Origin: JAWQFO01 sp033436665
GTDB lineage: Bacteria > Pseudomonadota > Alphaproteobacteria > Rhodobacterales > Rhodobacteraceae
Length of the DNA stretch: 64,000 nt
Direction of reading: 5' to 3'
NCBI RefSeq assembly: GCF_033436665.1
Contig: NZ_JAWQFO010000002.1
Location: 186,001-250,000, forward strand
Part shown: piece after piece, positions 50,895 to 60,136 of the stretch
Layout: each line of letters begins with the position of its first letter
How positions within the stretch are numbered: the first letter of the stretch is position 1
The notes under the pieces: generated by a model
Told to the model about the DNA's origin: nothing
The model's input: only the letters and a program-made list of their open reading frames with translations
Databases searched by the model: none
Made by a program: the position numbers and the translations under genes

Positions 50895-52292
50895 ATGTCC
50901 CCTGCCTTTCTTGCCGACCGGCTTGCCGCCTGCCTGCTGATCCTGCTGACCGGTCTCGTGACTGTCAGTGAATGGGGCGGCCCCTTGGCGACCTGGATGA
51001 TCCCGTCCGTCACGCTCAGTGTCCTTCTGCTGCTTTCGCTTCGCGTGCGCCCGGCGCGACTTGCCTTCGTTGCGGTCGGCGTGCTGCTCACGGTGCTGCT
51101 GGCGTGGCGCGGGCAGGACTGGCAGGCGAACGCGACCAAGGGGCTGGGCTCGGCGGCCTTCATCGCCGCTTTCTTCACGGCACTGTCGACCCTTCGCAAC
51201 GTGGCCGAGACCTCGCCCGCGATCCAGGCCGGGGGCACCTTTCTCGCCCTGCAACCGCCGGGACGGCGCTATGCCGCGCTGACCGTGGGCGGGCATCTTT
51301 TCGCGCTGCTTCTGAACTACGGCGCGATCTCCCTGCTTGGCGGACTGGCCTCGACCAGCGCGCGGGCCGAATCCGATCCCGAGATCCGGCGGCACCGCAC
51401 CCGGCGCATGCTGCTGGCGATCCAGCGCGGCTTCATCGCCTCTTTGCCCTGGTCGCCGCTGGCCTTTGCAATGGCGATCACCACCGCGCTGATCCCCGGC
51501 GCGCGCTGGGCGGACGCGGTGGTGCCGGGCCTCGTGTCTGCTGCGATCATCACCGTCACCGGCTGGGCACTCGACACGATCTTCAAACCCCGGCTGTCGC
51601 ACCCGCCGCCCGCGCGCGGCCCGGTCGAGGGCTCTTGGGCGCTGATGCTGCCCCTGTTGGGCCTGCTGGTCCTGCTGGGCATCAGCGTGAGCCTGCTGCA
51701 CGCGGTGACCGGCGTCCGGGTCGTCGGCATCGTCATGCTCGTGGTTCCGGTCATCGCGCTGGCCTGGGCGCTGATCCAGGATCGGGGTAGTGCCTTGGAC
51801 GGCGCGTTGCTTCGGCGGCTGGCGGGCTACATTGACCGCGACCTGCCGGGCTATCGCGGCGAGATCACGCTTCTGATGATGGCAGGCTACATCGGCACCG
51901 TCGGCGCGCCGCTGCTGGCGCCACTGGTCGCCGCCGCGGGCCTCCACCCCGAGGACCTGCCGGCCTGGCTTGTCCTTGCCGGGTTCGTCTGGCTGCTGCC
52001 TGTGCTGGGCCAGCTCGGGATGAACCCGATCCTCGCCGTGACGCTGATCGCGCCACTGATCCCGGAGGCCGCCGAAATGGGCGTCAGCCCCGCCGCGATC
52101 GTGACCGCACTGGCTGCGGGTTGGGCGGTCAGCGGCGTCAGCTCTCCGTTCACCGCGACCACGCTTCTGATCGGCTCCTTCGGCGGTGTCAGTGCTCTGC
52201 ATGTCGGGCTGCGTTGGAACGGCGCCTACGTGATCGTGGTCGCCACGCTGCTGACGATCTGGGTTCTCGCCTTCGCCTTCCTGCTGTCCTGA
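50895..52292 (+). CDS. multi-pass membrane transporter-like protein
   Basis: This protein of about 465 aa has 10-12 hydrophobic segments. Two similar halves can be seen, each with a re-entrant-like Gly/Pro/Ser segment (LLNYGAISLLGGLAS and VSGVSSPFTATTLLIGS). Together with LGQLGMNPILAVTLIAPLI this resembles ion-transporter-superfamily carriers (citrate, NhaD, ArsB-like). The substrate is not predictable. A GTG at 50871 is an alternative start; ATG 50895 is preferred with GGA upstream. It is followed 100 bp later by the WD40-cytochrome gene on the same strand. Confidence 0.7.
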   Translation: MSPAFLADRLAACLLILLTGLVTVSEWGGPLATWMIPSVTLSVLLLLSLRVRPARLAFVAVGVLLTVLLAWRGQDWQANATKGLGSAAFIAAFFTALSTLRNVAETSPAIQAGGTFLALQPPGRRYAALTVGGHLFALLLNYGAISLLGGLASTSARAESDPEIRRHRTRRMLLAIQRGFIASLPWSPLAFAMAITTALIPGARWADAVVPGLVSAAIITVTGWALDTIFKPRLSHPPPARGPVEGSWALMLPLLGLLVLLGISVSLLHAVTGVRVVGIVMLVVPVIALAWALIQDRGSALDGALLRRLAGYIDRDLPGYRGEITLLMMAGYIGTVGAPLLAPLVAAAGLHPEDLPAWLVLAGFVWLLPVLGQLGMNPILAVTLIAPLIPEAAEMGVSPAAIVTALAAGWAVSGVSSPFTATTLLIGSFGGVSALHVGLRWNGAYVIVVATLLTIWVLAFAFLLS

Positions 52293-52392
52293 CATCGGGT
52301 GATGCGCTGCCGTGCGCGTGACATTGGACGGCGCACCTGTCTCACCCTAGGTTTACCGCGACAGCCGAGTGACGCTGCGGGAGGGACAGACG

Positions 52393-53727
52393 ATGACGAA
52401 GCCAAGCCTGCGTGCGCCGGGTGCGATGGCCCCCTGCCGTCATATGCTAATGGTGTTGGCCTTTTCACTGCTTTGCCCGTCGGCCGAGGCGCAGGAGTTC
52501 TTCACCCTCAAGGGCCATGGCGGCCCGATCAAGGGCATCGCGACCGCGCCGGACGGTACGGTCCTCACGGCGAGTTTCGACAATTCCGTCGGCCTCTGGC
52601 GCGACGGAGAACCGTTTTGGCTGGAAGGTCACGCGGCGGCGGTCAACGCCGTGGTCTTTGCGGGCGGCACCCGTGTCGTCTCGGCGGGCGACGATTTCAC
52701 CCTGCGTCTCTGGGATACCGAGGCCGGAACCGGGCGGGTTCTGGGCGAACATCTCGGCAAGATCATCCGGTTGGTGGTCTCACCCGATGGCGCCCGGGTC
52801 GCGTCTGCAAGCTGGGACGGTACCGCGCGGATCTGGTCGCTGGACGGGGAAGACGCTGAATTGGCGCTCGAAGGGCACGAAAGCGCGGTGAACGATGTCG
52901 CCTTCTCGCCGGACGGGACCCGTGTCTACACCGCCTCCGCGGACGGCACGATCCGGGTTTGGGACTCCACCACTGGCGCGGCAGAAGGACAGCTGGTGCG
53001 CCACGGCTTCGGCGTCAACGCGCTGGTGCTGGCGCCGGACGAAAGCTGGATCGCCTACGGCGCCGTCGATGGCGGCACGCGCGTCCTTTCGTTGCCCGAG
53101 GGTACCGCTGTGCAGGACTTCACGCTCGACCGCCGTCCGATCCTCGCCATGGCTCACAGCCCGCAGGCGCGGCGCATCGCCGTGGGGGACGCGCAGGGCT
53201 TCATCATGATGGTCGACACCGAAGGCTGGCGTATCTCCGAGGATTTCCGCGCCAGCCTGACCGGACCGATCTGGGCCCTGGCGTTCTCGTCGGACGGGCA
53301 GAACATCCATGCCGGCGGGCTCGACAACGCGATGTACAGCTGGCCCTTGGCCGGTCTCGACGCCGCCCAGGCGATGCCGGACGCGGAGCGCAGCTTTCTG
53401 ACACCGCCCGAGGAGATGTCGAACGGCGAGCGTCAGTTCCAGCGCAAATGCTCGATCTGTCACACGCTGGGACCCGACGGCGCCCGCCGGGCGGGACCGA
53501 GCCTGCACGGGCTTTTCGGACGGGCCGCCGGTAGCCTTGACGGATACAGCTATTCCGACACGCTTGAGACCGCCGGCATCGTCTGGACCGACGAGACCAT
53601 CGACAGGCTGTTCGACCTCGGTCCGGATCACTTCATTCCCGGCTCGAAGATGCCGATGCAGCGCATCACCGCGCCGCGCGACCGGCAGGATCTCATCGCC
53701 TTCCTGCGCGCGGCGACCGCCCCCTGA
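52393..53727 (+). CDS. periplasmic WD40-repeat/cytochrome c fusion protein
   Basis: This 444-aa secreted protein starts with a signal peptide (RHMLMVLAFSLLCPSAEA, about 16-33). It then has about six to seven WD40 blades (LKGHGGPIKGIATAPDGTVL, LEGHAAAVNAVVF, LEGHESAVNDVAFSPDGTRVYTAS, ALAFSSDGQNIHAGG). It ends with a class I c-type cytochrome: CSICH at 353-357, GPSLHGLFGR, and an axial Met in PGSKMPM. The ATG at 52393 has GGAGGGAC upstream. The fusion suggests an electron-transfer module docked onto a propeller; no redox partner is encoded beside it. Confidence 0.88.
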   Translation: MTKPSLRAPGAMAPCRHMLMVLAFSLLCPSAEAQEFFTLKGHGGPIKGIATAPDGTVLTASFDNSVGLWRDGEPFWLEGHAAAVNAVVFAGGTRVVSAGDDFTLRLWDTEAGTGRVLGEHLGKIIRLVVSPDGARVASASWDGTARIWSLDGEDAELALEGHESAVNDVAFSPDGTRVYTASADGTIRVWDSTTGAAEGQLVRHGFGVNALVLAPDESWIAYGAVDGGTRVLSLPEGTAVQDFTLDRRPILAMAHSPQARRIAVGDAQGFIMMVDTEGWRISEDFRASLTGPIWALAFSSDGQNIHAGGLDNAMYSWPLAGLDAAQAMPDAERSFLTPPEEMSNGERQFQRKCSICHTLGPDGARRAGPSLHGLFGRAAGSLDGYSYSDTLETAGIVWTDETIDRLFDLGPDHFIPGSKMPMQRITAPRDRQDLIAFLRAATAP

Positions 53728-53733
53728 GGCCGG

Positions 53734-54735
53734 TCAGAGGCGCCGACCCTCGGCGTCAAACAGCATCGCTTGCGCGTCGTCCCAGTCGAGACCTGCGCGG
53801 CTGCCTTCTTCGGGGATCGGCGTTCCGGCGTCCTGGCGCACCGTGACCTGCGTGCCGTCCGCCATGCGCAGGTGCAGAAGCGTCTCGGCCCCCAGCGCCT
53901 CGGCATTGGCGATCTGCGCACGCACCCGCCCCGGTTCGGCCAGCCGCAGGTGTTCGGGGCGGATGCCGAGCTGCGCGCCCGCCGGGCCGGCGTCGAGCAT
54001 GTCGGCATCGAGGAAGTTCGTCGGCGGCGAGCCGATGAACCCGGCCACGAAGGCGGTCTGCGGATCGGCGTAGACCTCGAGCGGCGCGCCGATCTGGTCG
54101 GCGCGACCGGCGTTCATCACGATCATTCGGTCCGCCAGCGTCATCGCCTCGATCTGGTCGTGCGTGACGTAAAGCGAGGTCACGCCCAGTTCGCGCTGTA
54201 GCGCCTTGATCTCGAGCCGCATCTGAACCCGCAGCTTGGCGTCGAGGTTCGACAGCGGCTCGTCGAAAAGAAACACCGCCGGCTTGCGCACGATGGCCCG
54301 TCCCATCGCGACCCGCTGACGCTGGCCGCCCGACAGCTCCCGCGGCTTGCGTTTGAGGAAAGGTTCGAGTTGCAGCAGCCGCGCCGCGGTCTCGACGCGC
54401 GCGGCAATCTCGGGCTTCGGCACCTTCGCGATCTTCAGCCCGTAGGCCATGTTGTCGAACACGCTCATGTGTGGGTAGAGCGCGTAGTTCTGAAACACCA
54501 TTGCGATGTCGCGATCCATCGGCTCGACGTGGTTCACCGGCCTGCCGCCGATCTCGACCTCGCCGCCGGTGACCGTCTCGAGCCCTGCAACCATGCGCAG
54601 CAGCGTGGACTTGCCACAGCCCGAGGGGCCGACGATGACAATGAATTCGCCATCGGCGATCTCCATGTCGACGCCGTGGATCACCTCGGTCTTGCCGAAG
54701 GATTTTTTGAGGTCCTTAAGGGCTACGGTCGCCAT
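53734..54735 (-). CDS. ugpC: sn-glycerol-3-phosphate ABC transporter ATP-binding protein UgpC
   Basis: This 333-aa ATPase drives glycerol-3-phosphate/glycerophosphodiester uptake. It has Walker A GPSGCGKST, Q-loop VFQNYALYPHMSV, signature LSGGQRQRVAMGRA, Walker B VFLFDEPLSNLDAKLR and a C-terminal TOBE region (LGIRPEHLRLAEPGRV), where MalK/UgpC types are regulated. Its start overlaps the ugpE stop by one base (TAATG). It is last in ugpBAEC. No ugpQ phosphodiesterase is next to it. Confidence 0.94.
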   Translation of the reverse strand: MATVALKDLKKSFGKTEVIHGVDMEIADGEFIVIVGPSGCGKSTLLRMVAGLETVTGGEVEIGGRPVNHVEPMDRDIAMVFQNYALYPHMSVFDNMAYGLKIAKVPKPEIAARVETAARLLQLEPFLKRKPRELSGGQRQRVAMGRAIVRKPAVFLFDEPLSNLDAKLRVQMRLEIKALQRELGVTSLYVTHDQIEAMTLADRMIVMNAGRADQIGAPLEVYADPQTAFVAGFIGSPPTNFLDADMLDAGPAGAQLGIRPEHLRLAEPGRVRAQIANAEALGAETLLHLRMADGTQVTVRQDAGTPIPEEGSRAGLDWDDAQAMLFDAEGRRL

Positions 54736-55589
54736 TACTTCTCGCTTTCCACAAGTCCGCGGATGAAGAGCCGCTGCATCCCGATCACCACGATCACCGG
54801 CGGGATCATCGCGAGGATCGAGGTCGCCATGATCACCGGCCAGTCGGCGATGTCGTCGCCGCTGGGGAACATCTGCTTGATGCCCATGACGATGGTGTTC
54901 ATTTCGGGGTCGGTGGTGATCAGGAGCGGCCAGAGATACTGGTTCCAGCCGTAGATGAAGAGGATCACGAAGAGTGCGGCGATATTGGTGCGGCTCATCG
55001 GCAGCAGGATGTCGAAAAAGAACCGCATCGGGCGCGCCCCGTCCACGCGCGCGGCCTCGGCGAGCTCGTCCGGCACCGTCATGAAGAACTGCCGGAAGAG
55101 GAAGGTCGCCGTGGCCGACGCGACCAGCGGCAGGATCAGCCCGGAATAGCTGTTGAGCATCCCGAAGTTGGCCGCGACCTCATAGGTCGGCACGATGCGC
55201 ACCTCGACCGGCAGCATCAGCGTCAGGAAGATCAGCCAGAAGAAGACATGCCGGCCCGGAAAGCGGAAGTAGACGATGGCGAAGGCCGATAGCAGCGAGA
55301 TGGCGATCTTGCCGAGCGCGATGCCAAGCGCCATGACCGCCGAGTTGAAGAGCATCACCGCGACCGGCGCGTTGATGCCCGAGACCAGCGCCTTGGAATA
55401 GTTGGCGATCAGCTGGTCGCCCGGCAGCAGCGGCATCGGCGGGCGCACGATTTCGGGTTGCGAGACGGTCGAGGCGACGAAAGCCAGCCAGATCGGGAAG
55501 AAGATGAAGGCGACACCGACGATCAGGCCCAGGTGCGTCAGCCAGTGCCCCGCGCCGCGCCGCTCGACCATGCCCTCTCGATCCGCCAT
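54735..55589 (-). CDS. ugpE: sn-glycerol-3-phosphate ABC transporter permease UgpE
   Basis: This 284-aa inner-membrane permease (Escherichia coli UgpE is 281 aa) has six helices. The EAA motif is DELAEAARVDGARPMRFFFDILLPMS near residue 185. The ATG at 55589 shares its A with the ugpA stop (TGATG); the TTG immediately before it is not needed. It forms the MalG-like half of the channel with UgpA. Confidence 0.93.
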   Translation of the reverse strand: MADREGMVERRGAGHWLTHLGLIVGVAFIFFPIWLAFVASTVSQPEIVRPPMPLLPGDQLIANYSKALVSGINAPVAVMLFNSAVMALGIALGKIAISLLSAFAIVYFRFPGRHVFFWLIFLTLMLPVEVRIVPTYEVAANFGMLNSYSGLILPLVASATATFLFRQFFMTVPDELAEAARVDGARPMRFFFDILLPMSRTNIAALFVILFIYGWNQYLWPLLITTDPEMNTIVMGIKQMFPSGDDIADWPVIMATSILAMIPPVIVVIGMQRLFIRGLVESEK

Positions 55590-56470
55590 CAATAGTGCAC
55601 CCGGCGTTCGATGAACTTGAACTGCACCACGGTCAGCAACGAGACGATCACCAGCAGGATCACCGACTGCGCGGCGGAGGACCCGAGATCCTGCCCGACG
55701 AACCCGTCCGAGTAGACCTTGTAGACGAGGATCGTGGTGGCCTGCTGCGGGCCGCCGGCGGTGATCGTGTGGATGACGCCGAAGGTCTCGAAGAAGGCGT
55801 AGATGATGTTCACGACCAGCAGGAAGAAGGTGGTCGGCGAGAGCAGCGGAAAGACGATGGTGCGAAAGCGGGTCCAGAACCGCGCGCCGTCGATCGCCGC
55901 AGCCTCGATTACCGAGCGCGGAATGGCCTGCAGTCCGGCGAGGAAGAACAGGAAGTTGTAGCTGATCCGTCCCCAGGAGGAGGCCACGACGACAAGGCCC
56001 ATCGCCTCGGCCTCGTTCAGAACGTGGTTCCAGTCATAGCCCAGCAGGCCGAGATACCAGGTGACCACGCCGACGCGGGTGTTGAACATGAAAAGCCAAA
56101 GCACGCCCGCAACCGCCGGGGCCACGGCATAGGGCCAGATCAGCAGGGTCCGGTAGGTGCCGGAGCCCTTGATCAGCCGGTCGGCGAGCACCGCAAGATA
56201 AAGCGCCACGGCCATCGAGACCACGGTCACGAGAACCGAAAAGACCGCCGTGGTCCAGAACGAGGCGCGGTAGTAGGGGTCGCTCAGGAGGTATTCAAAG
56301 TTGCCGAGGCCTACCCATTGCATCGAGAGGCCGAAGGGGTCGGGGATGAACAGCGATTGCCAGATTGCCTGGCCGGCGGGGTAGAAAAAGAAGACGGCGG
56401 TCACGAGAAGCTGCGGCAGCACCAGCAGGATCGGCAGCCAGATGCCCTTGAACGTGACCCGCTTTTCCAA
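55589..56470 (-). CDS. ugpA: sn-glycerol-3-phosphate ABC transporter permease UgpA
   Basis: This 293-aa MalF-like permease (E. coli UgpA 295 aa) has six helices and the EAA motif RSVIEAAAIDGARFWTRFRTIVFPLLSP. No ATG is available near the proper N-terminus; the TTG at 56470 follows GGGAGG by 8 bp and gives LEKRVTFKGIWLP, which aligns with known UgpA starts. A longer frame beginning at another TTG (56509) starts within the intercistronic hairpin and is rejected. It is co-transcribed with ugpB. Confidence 0.9.
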   Translation of the reverse strand: MEKRVTFKGIWLPILLVLPQLLVTAVFFFYPAGQAIWQSLFIPDPFGLSMQWVGLGNFEYLLSDPYYRASFWTTAVFSVLVTVVSMAVALYLAVLADRLIKGSGTYRTLLIWPYAVAPAVAGVLWLFMFNTRVGVVTWYLGLLGYDWNHVLNEAEAMGLVVVASSWGRISYNFLFFLAGLQAIPRSVIEAAAIDGARFWTRFRTIVFPLLSPTTFFLLVVNIIYAFFETFGVIHTITAGGPQQATTILVYKVYSDGFVGQDLGSSAAQSVILLVIVSLLTVVQFKFIERRVHY

Positions 56471-56497
56471 CCCTCGGACCTCCCGGCCTAAGCAGGC

Positions 56498-56524
56498 CGT
56501 GCCCGCCAAATCCGGGCGGGCACG
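56498..56524 (-). other. intercistronic hairpin between ugpB and ugpA
   Basis: CGTGCCCGCC (56498-56507) and GGCGGGCACG (56515-56524) make a perfect 10-bp stem around a 7-nt loop, in the 75-bp gap between ugpB and ugpA. No U-tract follows on the minus strand, so it is likely to stabilise the ugpB message or attenuate rather than stop transcription. Confidence 0.75.
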
Positions 56525-56545
56525 GTAGGTTTCAGACCTGACGTA

Positions 56546-57856
56546 TCAGTTCGACGCCTGCTCGAAACGACGGAGCAGCTGGTTGCCGCGCTCCGCCGCA
56601 CTGTCGAGGGCGGCCTGCGCGTCCTTGTCGCCGGACCAGACGGCCTCGAGTTCCTCGTCGATGATCGTGCGGATCTGGTCGAAAGATCCCAGCCGCAGGC
56701 CCTTGGAATTCGCCGTGGGTTCCTTGGCGGTCATCTGCTCGACGGCGATGTCGGTGCCGGGGTTCTCGTCATAGAAGCCCTGTTCGCGCGTCAGGTCGCC
56801 GGCGGCCGAGGTGATCGGCAGGTAGCCGGTGTCCTGGTGCCACTTGGCCTGGATCTCTGGCGAAGACAGGAAGTTCAGGAAGGCCGCGACGCCTGCGTAC
56901 TCCTCGGCTTCATGCCCTTCCATGACCCAGAGCGATGCGCCGCCGATGATGGTGTTCTGCGGCGCGCTGCCTTCGCCTTCCCAGTAGGGCAGGGGCCGCA
57001 CGTCGAAATCGAACGTGGCCTCTGCCTTGATGCCCGCGTAGCCAGCCGAGCTTTCGGTGAAGAGCGCGCATTCGCCGGCCCGGAAATTCGCGCCGCCCTC
57101 GTTACGGCGTCCGGCATAGACGAACTTGCCGTCCTGCGCCCAATCACCCATCGCCTGCACATGCTTGACCTGCAGCGGGCCGTTGAGTTCGAGCTCGGTG
57201 TCGAGACCGGCAAACCCGTTGTCCTGAGACGCGAACGGCACATCATGGTAGGCCGACAGGTTCTCGAGATGGATCCAGCTTTGCCAGGCGGTGGTCATCG
57301 GGCAGTCGACGCCAGCTTCGTTGAGCTGGGTCAGCACCTCGCCCACCTTGTCCCAGGTCGACAGGTCGGTGTCGGGGTCGATCCCGGCTTCTTCGAGCTT
57401 GTCGCGGTTGACCCAGAGCACCGGGGTCGACGAGTTGAACGGCATCGACAGCATCTCGCCATCGGTGGTGGTGTAGTAGCCCTTGACCGAGCCGATAAAG
57501 GCGTCGGGGTCGAACTCGGCACCGGCGTCGGACATCACCTCGTAAACCGGCTTGATCGCGCCCTTAGCGCCCATCATGGTTGCCGTGCCAACCTCGAAGA
57601 CCATCAGGATGTGCGGCTGCTCGCCGGCGCGGAAGGCGGCGATGCCGGCGTTCAGGGTCTCGGAATAGTTGCCCTTGTGCGCTGCGTTCACCGCGTAGTC
57701 CGACTGGCTGCCGTTGAAGGTCGCGACCTGCTCGTCGACGAGTTCACCGAGACGCCCGGTAAATGCGTGCCAGAATTCGATCTGCGTCTGCGCCGCGGCA
57801 GACTGTGCGAGGCCCAGAATAGCGGCGGCGGCCAGGAACGATGTCGAATGCTTCAT
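56546..57856 (-). CDS. ugpB: sn-glycerol-3-phosphate ABC transporter substrate-binding protein UgpB
   Basis: This 436-aa periplasmic binding protein (E. coli UgpB 438 aa) has a signal peptide (MKHSTSFLAAAAILGLAQSAAAQ). The mature chain opens TQIEFWHAFTGRLGELVDEQVATFN, the standard UgpB start. GGASLWVMEGHEAEEY and SSPEIQAKWHQDTGYLPIT are family blocks. In many bacteria ugp is induced by phosphate starvation (Pho box); none was clearly recognised upstream of 57856. It leads ugpBAEC. Confidence 0.94.
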   Translation of the reverse strand: MKHSTSFLAAAAILGLAQSAAAQTQIEFWHAFTGRLGELVDEQVATFNGSQSDYAVNAAHKGNYSETLNAGIAAFRAGEQPHILMVFEVGTATMMGAKGAIKPVYEVMSDAGAEFDPDAFIGSVKGYYTTTDGEMLSMPFNSSTPVLWVNRDKLEEAGIDPDTDLSTWDKVGEVLTQLNEAGVDCPMTTAWQSWIHLENLSAYHDVPFASQDNGFAGLDTELELNGPLQVKHVQAMGDWAQDGKFVYAGRRNEGGANFRAGECALFTESSAGYAGIKAEATFDFDVRPLPYWEGEGSAPQNTIIGGASLWVMEGHEAEEYAGVAAFLNFLSSPEIQAKWHQDTGYLPITSAAGDLTREQGFYDENPGTDIAVEQMTAKEPTANSKGLRLGSFDQIRTIIDEELEAVWSGDKDAQAALDSAAERGNQLLRRFEQASN

Positions 57857-58325
57857 GTTGTCTCTCCCATGACAGGTTATTGATACATCAAAAGGCCTTG
57901 GCCCTGCGGGCGGACCTTTCCGCAGCCTTCTGCGCGGTCAACGTGACAGCTGCGTGTCACGTCTCCTCCTCTTACCGCACGGAAGGATCCATCGGCTTCC
58001 CCGAAGCCGGGGAAGCGGGGTGTCGGGAAATCGGCGGCCCTATGGCGCACCGGTGTCGCGCTGGCGCGAACTGGTACACCGCCGGCATCGGCAGAGTGCC
58101 GGGCGCGAAGAATATCACAGTCTGCCGGTCCGACCTTGGTCACGATCTGTCCCGTTCCACCCTGCCTCAGCATCATGGCATAGCGGCGCATTTGCAAACG
58201 ATGATTGCAGGCAAAGTCCGCACACAGGGGCAGGCGCGGCGCAGCCGCCGATCAGCGGGTAGGCCGGGCTACTTGATCGGCGGCCCGGCAAACGCGAACT
58301 CGCTTGGTGCAGGCTCGGTGCGTCG
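57857..58325. other. 469-bp intergenic region upstream of ugpB
   Basis: No gene is supported here. The translations of open frames on both strands lack family similarity. The stretch presumably contains the ugpB promoter near 57,870-57,960; no unambiguous Pho box (two CTGTCAT-like direct repeats) was seen. TGATACATCA at 57881-57890 is a small near-palindrome just upstream of the ugpB ribosome site. Confidence 0.5.
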
Positions 58326-58478
58326 TCAGAGGGCGTCGAAACCCGTCGCGTCGATATCGGCGACCGCGTCCTCGCCGACGGATTGCAGACGGTCATCGGA
58401 CGACTGGTAGCCGCTGTCCGGCGGGGTGCAGGCCGCGAGGGCCGTCAGCATAAGCGCGATGGCTGCAAATCGTGTCAC
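58326..58478 (-). CDS. small lipoprotein, 50 aa
   Basis: A GTG at 58478 with GGAG 8 bp upstream begins a lipoprotein signal (TRFAAIALMLTALAAC), lipobox LAAC with Cys near residue 16. The mature part is acidic, about 35 residues (TPPDSGYQSSDDRLQSVGEDAVADIDATGFDAL). No function is recognised. It follows the DUF1194 gene by 39 bp on the same strand and may be co-transcribed. A TTG start 12 codons earlier would also be possible, but without a signal-peptide N-terminus. Confidence 0.55.
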   Translation of the reverse strand: MTRFAAIALMLTALAACTPPDSGYQSSDDRLQSVGEDAVADIDATGFDAL

Positions 58479-58517
58479 GTCGGTCTCTCCGTTGGCATGT
58501 TCGAAGTGTTCCAAGGC

Positions 58518-59285
58518 CTACCGCGAGGCTTGCGCAGCCGGAACCGGCATGACGGCAGCCTCTTGCCGAGACTGGACGGGATCAAGCGCATCCGACGTGC
58601 CCGCGATCTCGAGGATCAGCTTCCGGCGCACGGTGTCGGCGAAACTTGCCCGGTTCTCGGCGGTGACCATGAAGGCCCCGGGTCCGCCAATGATCCGCTC
58701 ACGATACTCTTCCTCGAGGTTCGCGCCCGCGCGCCGTCCGTCCTCGGGGCGCAGGATCGGCAGCGCGTTGATCGTGATCCCGGCCGCAAGCACCTCGGCG
58801 CGCGCCTCGGCGATGCCGGGACCCGACGAATTGCGGATGCTGTCGCCGGAAAAGTCGATGACGGCGCGCGGCGCGAAAATGTCGTTGCGCTCGATCAGGC
58901 GCTTGCCGTCGAGAAGGGCCGCGCCGATCGCATTGCTCCCGTAGGCCTGGCGCGGCGGACCGATCAGAGCCCGCGCAAAAGCCTCGGCACTTTCGGGGCC
59001 GTCGACGATCATCCAGTCGACCACGACTGCAGTGTTTGTCGCCCATTCGACGTAGGTCACTGCAATCGACCCGTAGGTGGAGGTGCGAATGGCGTCGAGT
59101 ACCTGCGGGTCGGTCATCGCCTGCGCGTATCCCTGCCGCTGGAAGGCAAGTTCCTCCTCGTCGATCGAGCCGGAGGCATCCGCCAGCAGGACCAGCTCCA
59201 GGCCGGTTTCGCGCTGCGTCTGCGCTGCCGCGGGGGAGGCGGCAAAGCTGCACAGGATCAGCAGGTAGGTCGCGACACGCGGCAT
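58518..59285 (-). CDS. DUF1194 VWA-like secreted protein
   Basis: This 255-aa exported protein has a signal peptide (RVATYLLILCSFAASPAAA) and a VWA-like domain. LVLLADASGSIDEEELAFQRQGYA keeps the DxSxS metal site, and further conserved parts are AVIDFSGDSIRNSS and EYRERIIGGPGAFMV. DUF1194 proteins are frequent in Rhodobacteraceae; function unknown, ligand or protein binding through the metal is likely. The ATG at 59285 begins the signal peptide; the open frame upstream has no similarity. Confidence 0.85.
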   Translation of the reverse strand: MPRVATYLLILCSFAASPAAAQTQRETGLELVLLADASGSIDEEELAFQRQGYAQAMTDPQVLDAIRTSTYGSIAVTYVEWATNTAVVVDWMIVDGPESAEAFARALIGPPRQAYGSNAIGAALLDGKRLIERNDIFAPRAVIDFSGDSIRNSSGPGIAEARAEVLAAGITINALPILRPEDGRRAGANLEEEYRERIIGGPGAFMVTAENRASFADTVRRKLILEIAGTSDALDPVQSRQEAAVMPVPAAQASR

Positions 59286-59500
59286 GAGATCAAGCTTAGG
59301 ATGACGGGCGAGCGTGACAAGGGCGCGGCTGCGGCGACATCGCCTTGCCCCCATGTACGGAACCAAGCATGGGGCGCCCCGGACCTGGCCGGTCGCTTGG
59401 CGAAAGCGCTTGTTTGACCCCTCGCCCGGAAGGCATACCTGCGCAGGGCGACATGGGCGGGATGGCCTGCCGCAGGCTCGCCCGGATGCGAGGAGAGCAC

Positions 59501-60019
59501 ATGACCGCGAAAAGACCGGACGTCGGCGCGCCGATTGGCGAATTCACCTTCGAAACCGTGAACGGGAACAACCCGGTGACCGTCGGCACCCGCAAGGAGC
59601 GCTGGACGATGCTGTTCGTCTACCGCGGGCGGCATTGCCCGCGCTGCAAGCGCTTCCTGGGCAAGCTCGACGCGATGCTGCCGCAATGGACCGATGTGAT
59701 GGACGTCGTGGTGGTCTCTGCCGACGACCGCGAGAAGGCGCAGGCCGACCGCGACGAGTTCGGCTGGAGCTTCGATCTCTGCTACGGGCTGACCGAGCCG
59801 CAGATGCGCGACCTCGGGCTTTACGTCTCCGAGCCGCTTTCGGAGGCCGAGACGACACACCGGTTCGCGGAACCCGGAGCCTTCGCGATCCGTCCCGATG
59901 GAACGCTCATGCTGGTCGACATCTCCAACGGCCCGGCCGCACGGCCCGATCTCGACGAGCTGCTGGACGGTATGAAGTTCAACATCGACAAGGACCGTCC
60001 CGTTCGCGGCACCGCCTGA
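59501..60019 (+). CDS. peroxiredoxin-like (AhpC/TSA) thioredoxin-fold protein
   Basis: This 172-aa redoxin-fold protein has the strand-loop YRGRHCPRCKRFLGKLDAML, giving C46 and C49 in a CPRC motif at the place of the peroxidatic cysteine. The rest (VVVVSADDREKAQADRDEFGWSFDLCYGL, FAIRPDGTLMLVDISNGPAARPDLDELL) matches the AhpC/TSA-like family found in Rhodobacteraceae. A CxxC at this position suggests disulfide oxidoreductase or atypical peroxidase activity. AGGAGAG precedes the ATG at 59501. It stands alone before tRNA-Thr. Confidence 0.82.
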   Translation: MTAKRPDVGAPIGEFTFETVNGNNPVTVGTRKERWTMLFVYRGRHCPRCKRFLGKLDAMLPQWTDVMDVVVVSADDREKAQADRDEFGWSFDLCYGLTEPQMRDLGLYVSEPLSEAETTHRFAEPGAFAIRPDGTLMLVDISNGPAARPDLDELLDGMKFNIDKDRPVRGTA

Positions 60020-60136
60020 CACTATGGGCGCTAACATCGCCGGTCGGAGCCGATACCGCTCCGGCCGGAGTTGGTCGATGGCATGCCATGGTCATGGCCG
60101 CTCTGAATGGCGTTTATGGGTGCAGAAGAATTTGGG

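Noticed and set aside
56471..56509. Upstream TTG start for ugpA
   Set aside because: It lies in the stem of the intercistronic hairpin and adds residues not seen in UgpA. The TTG at 56470 has a GGGAGG site at the proper distance.
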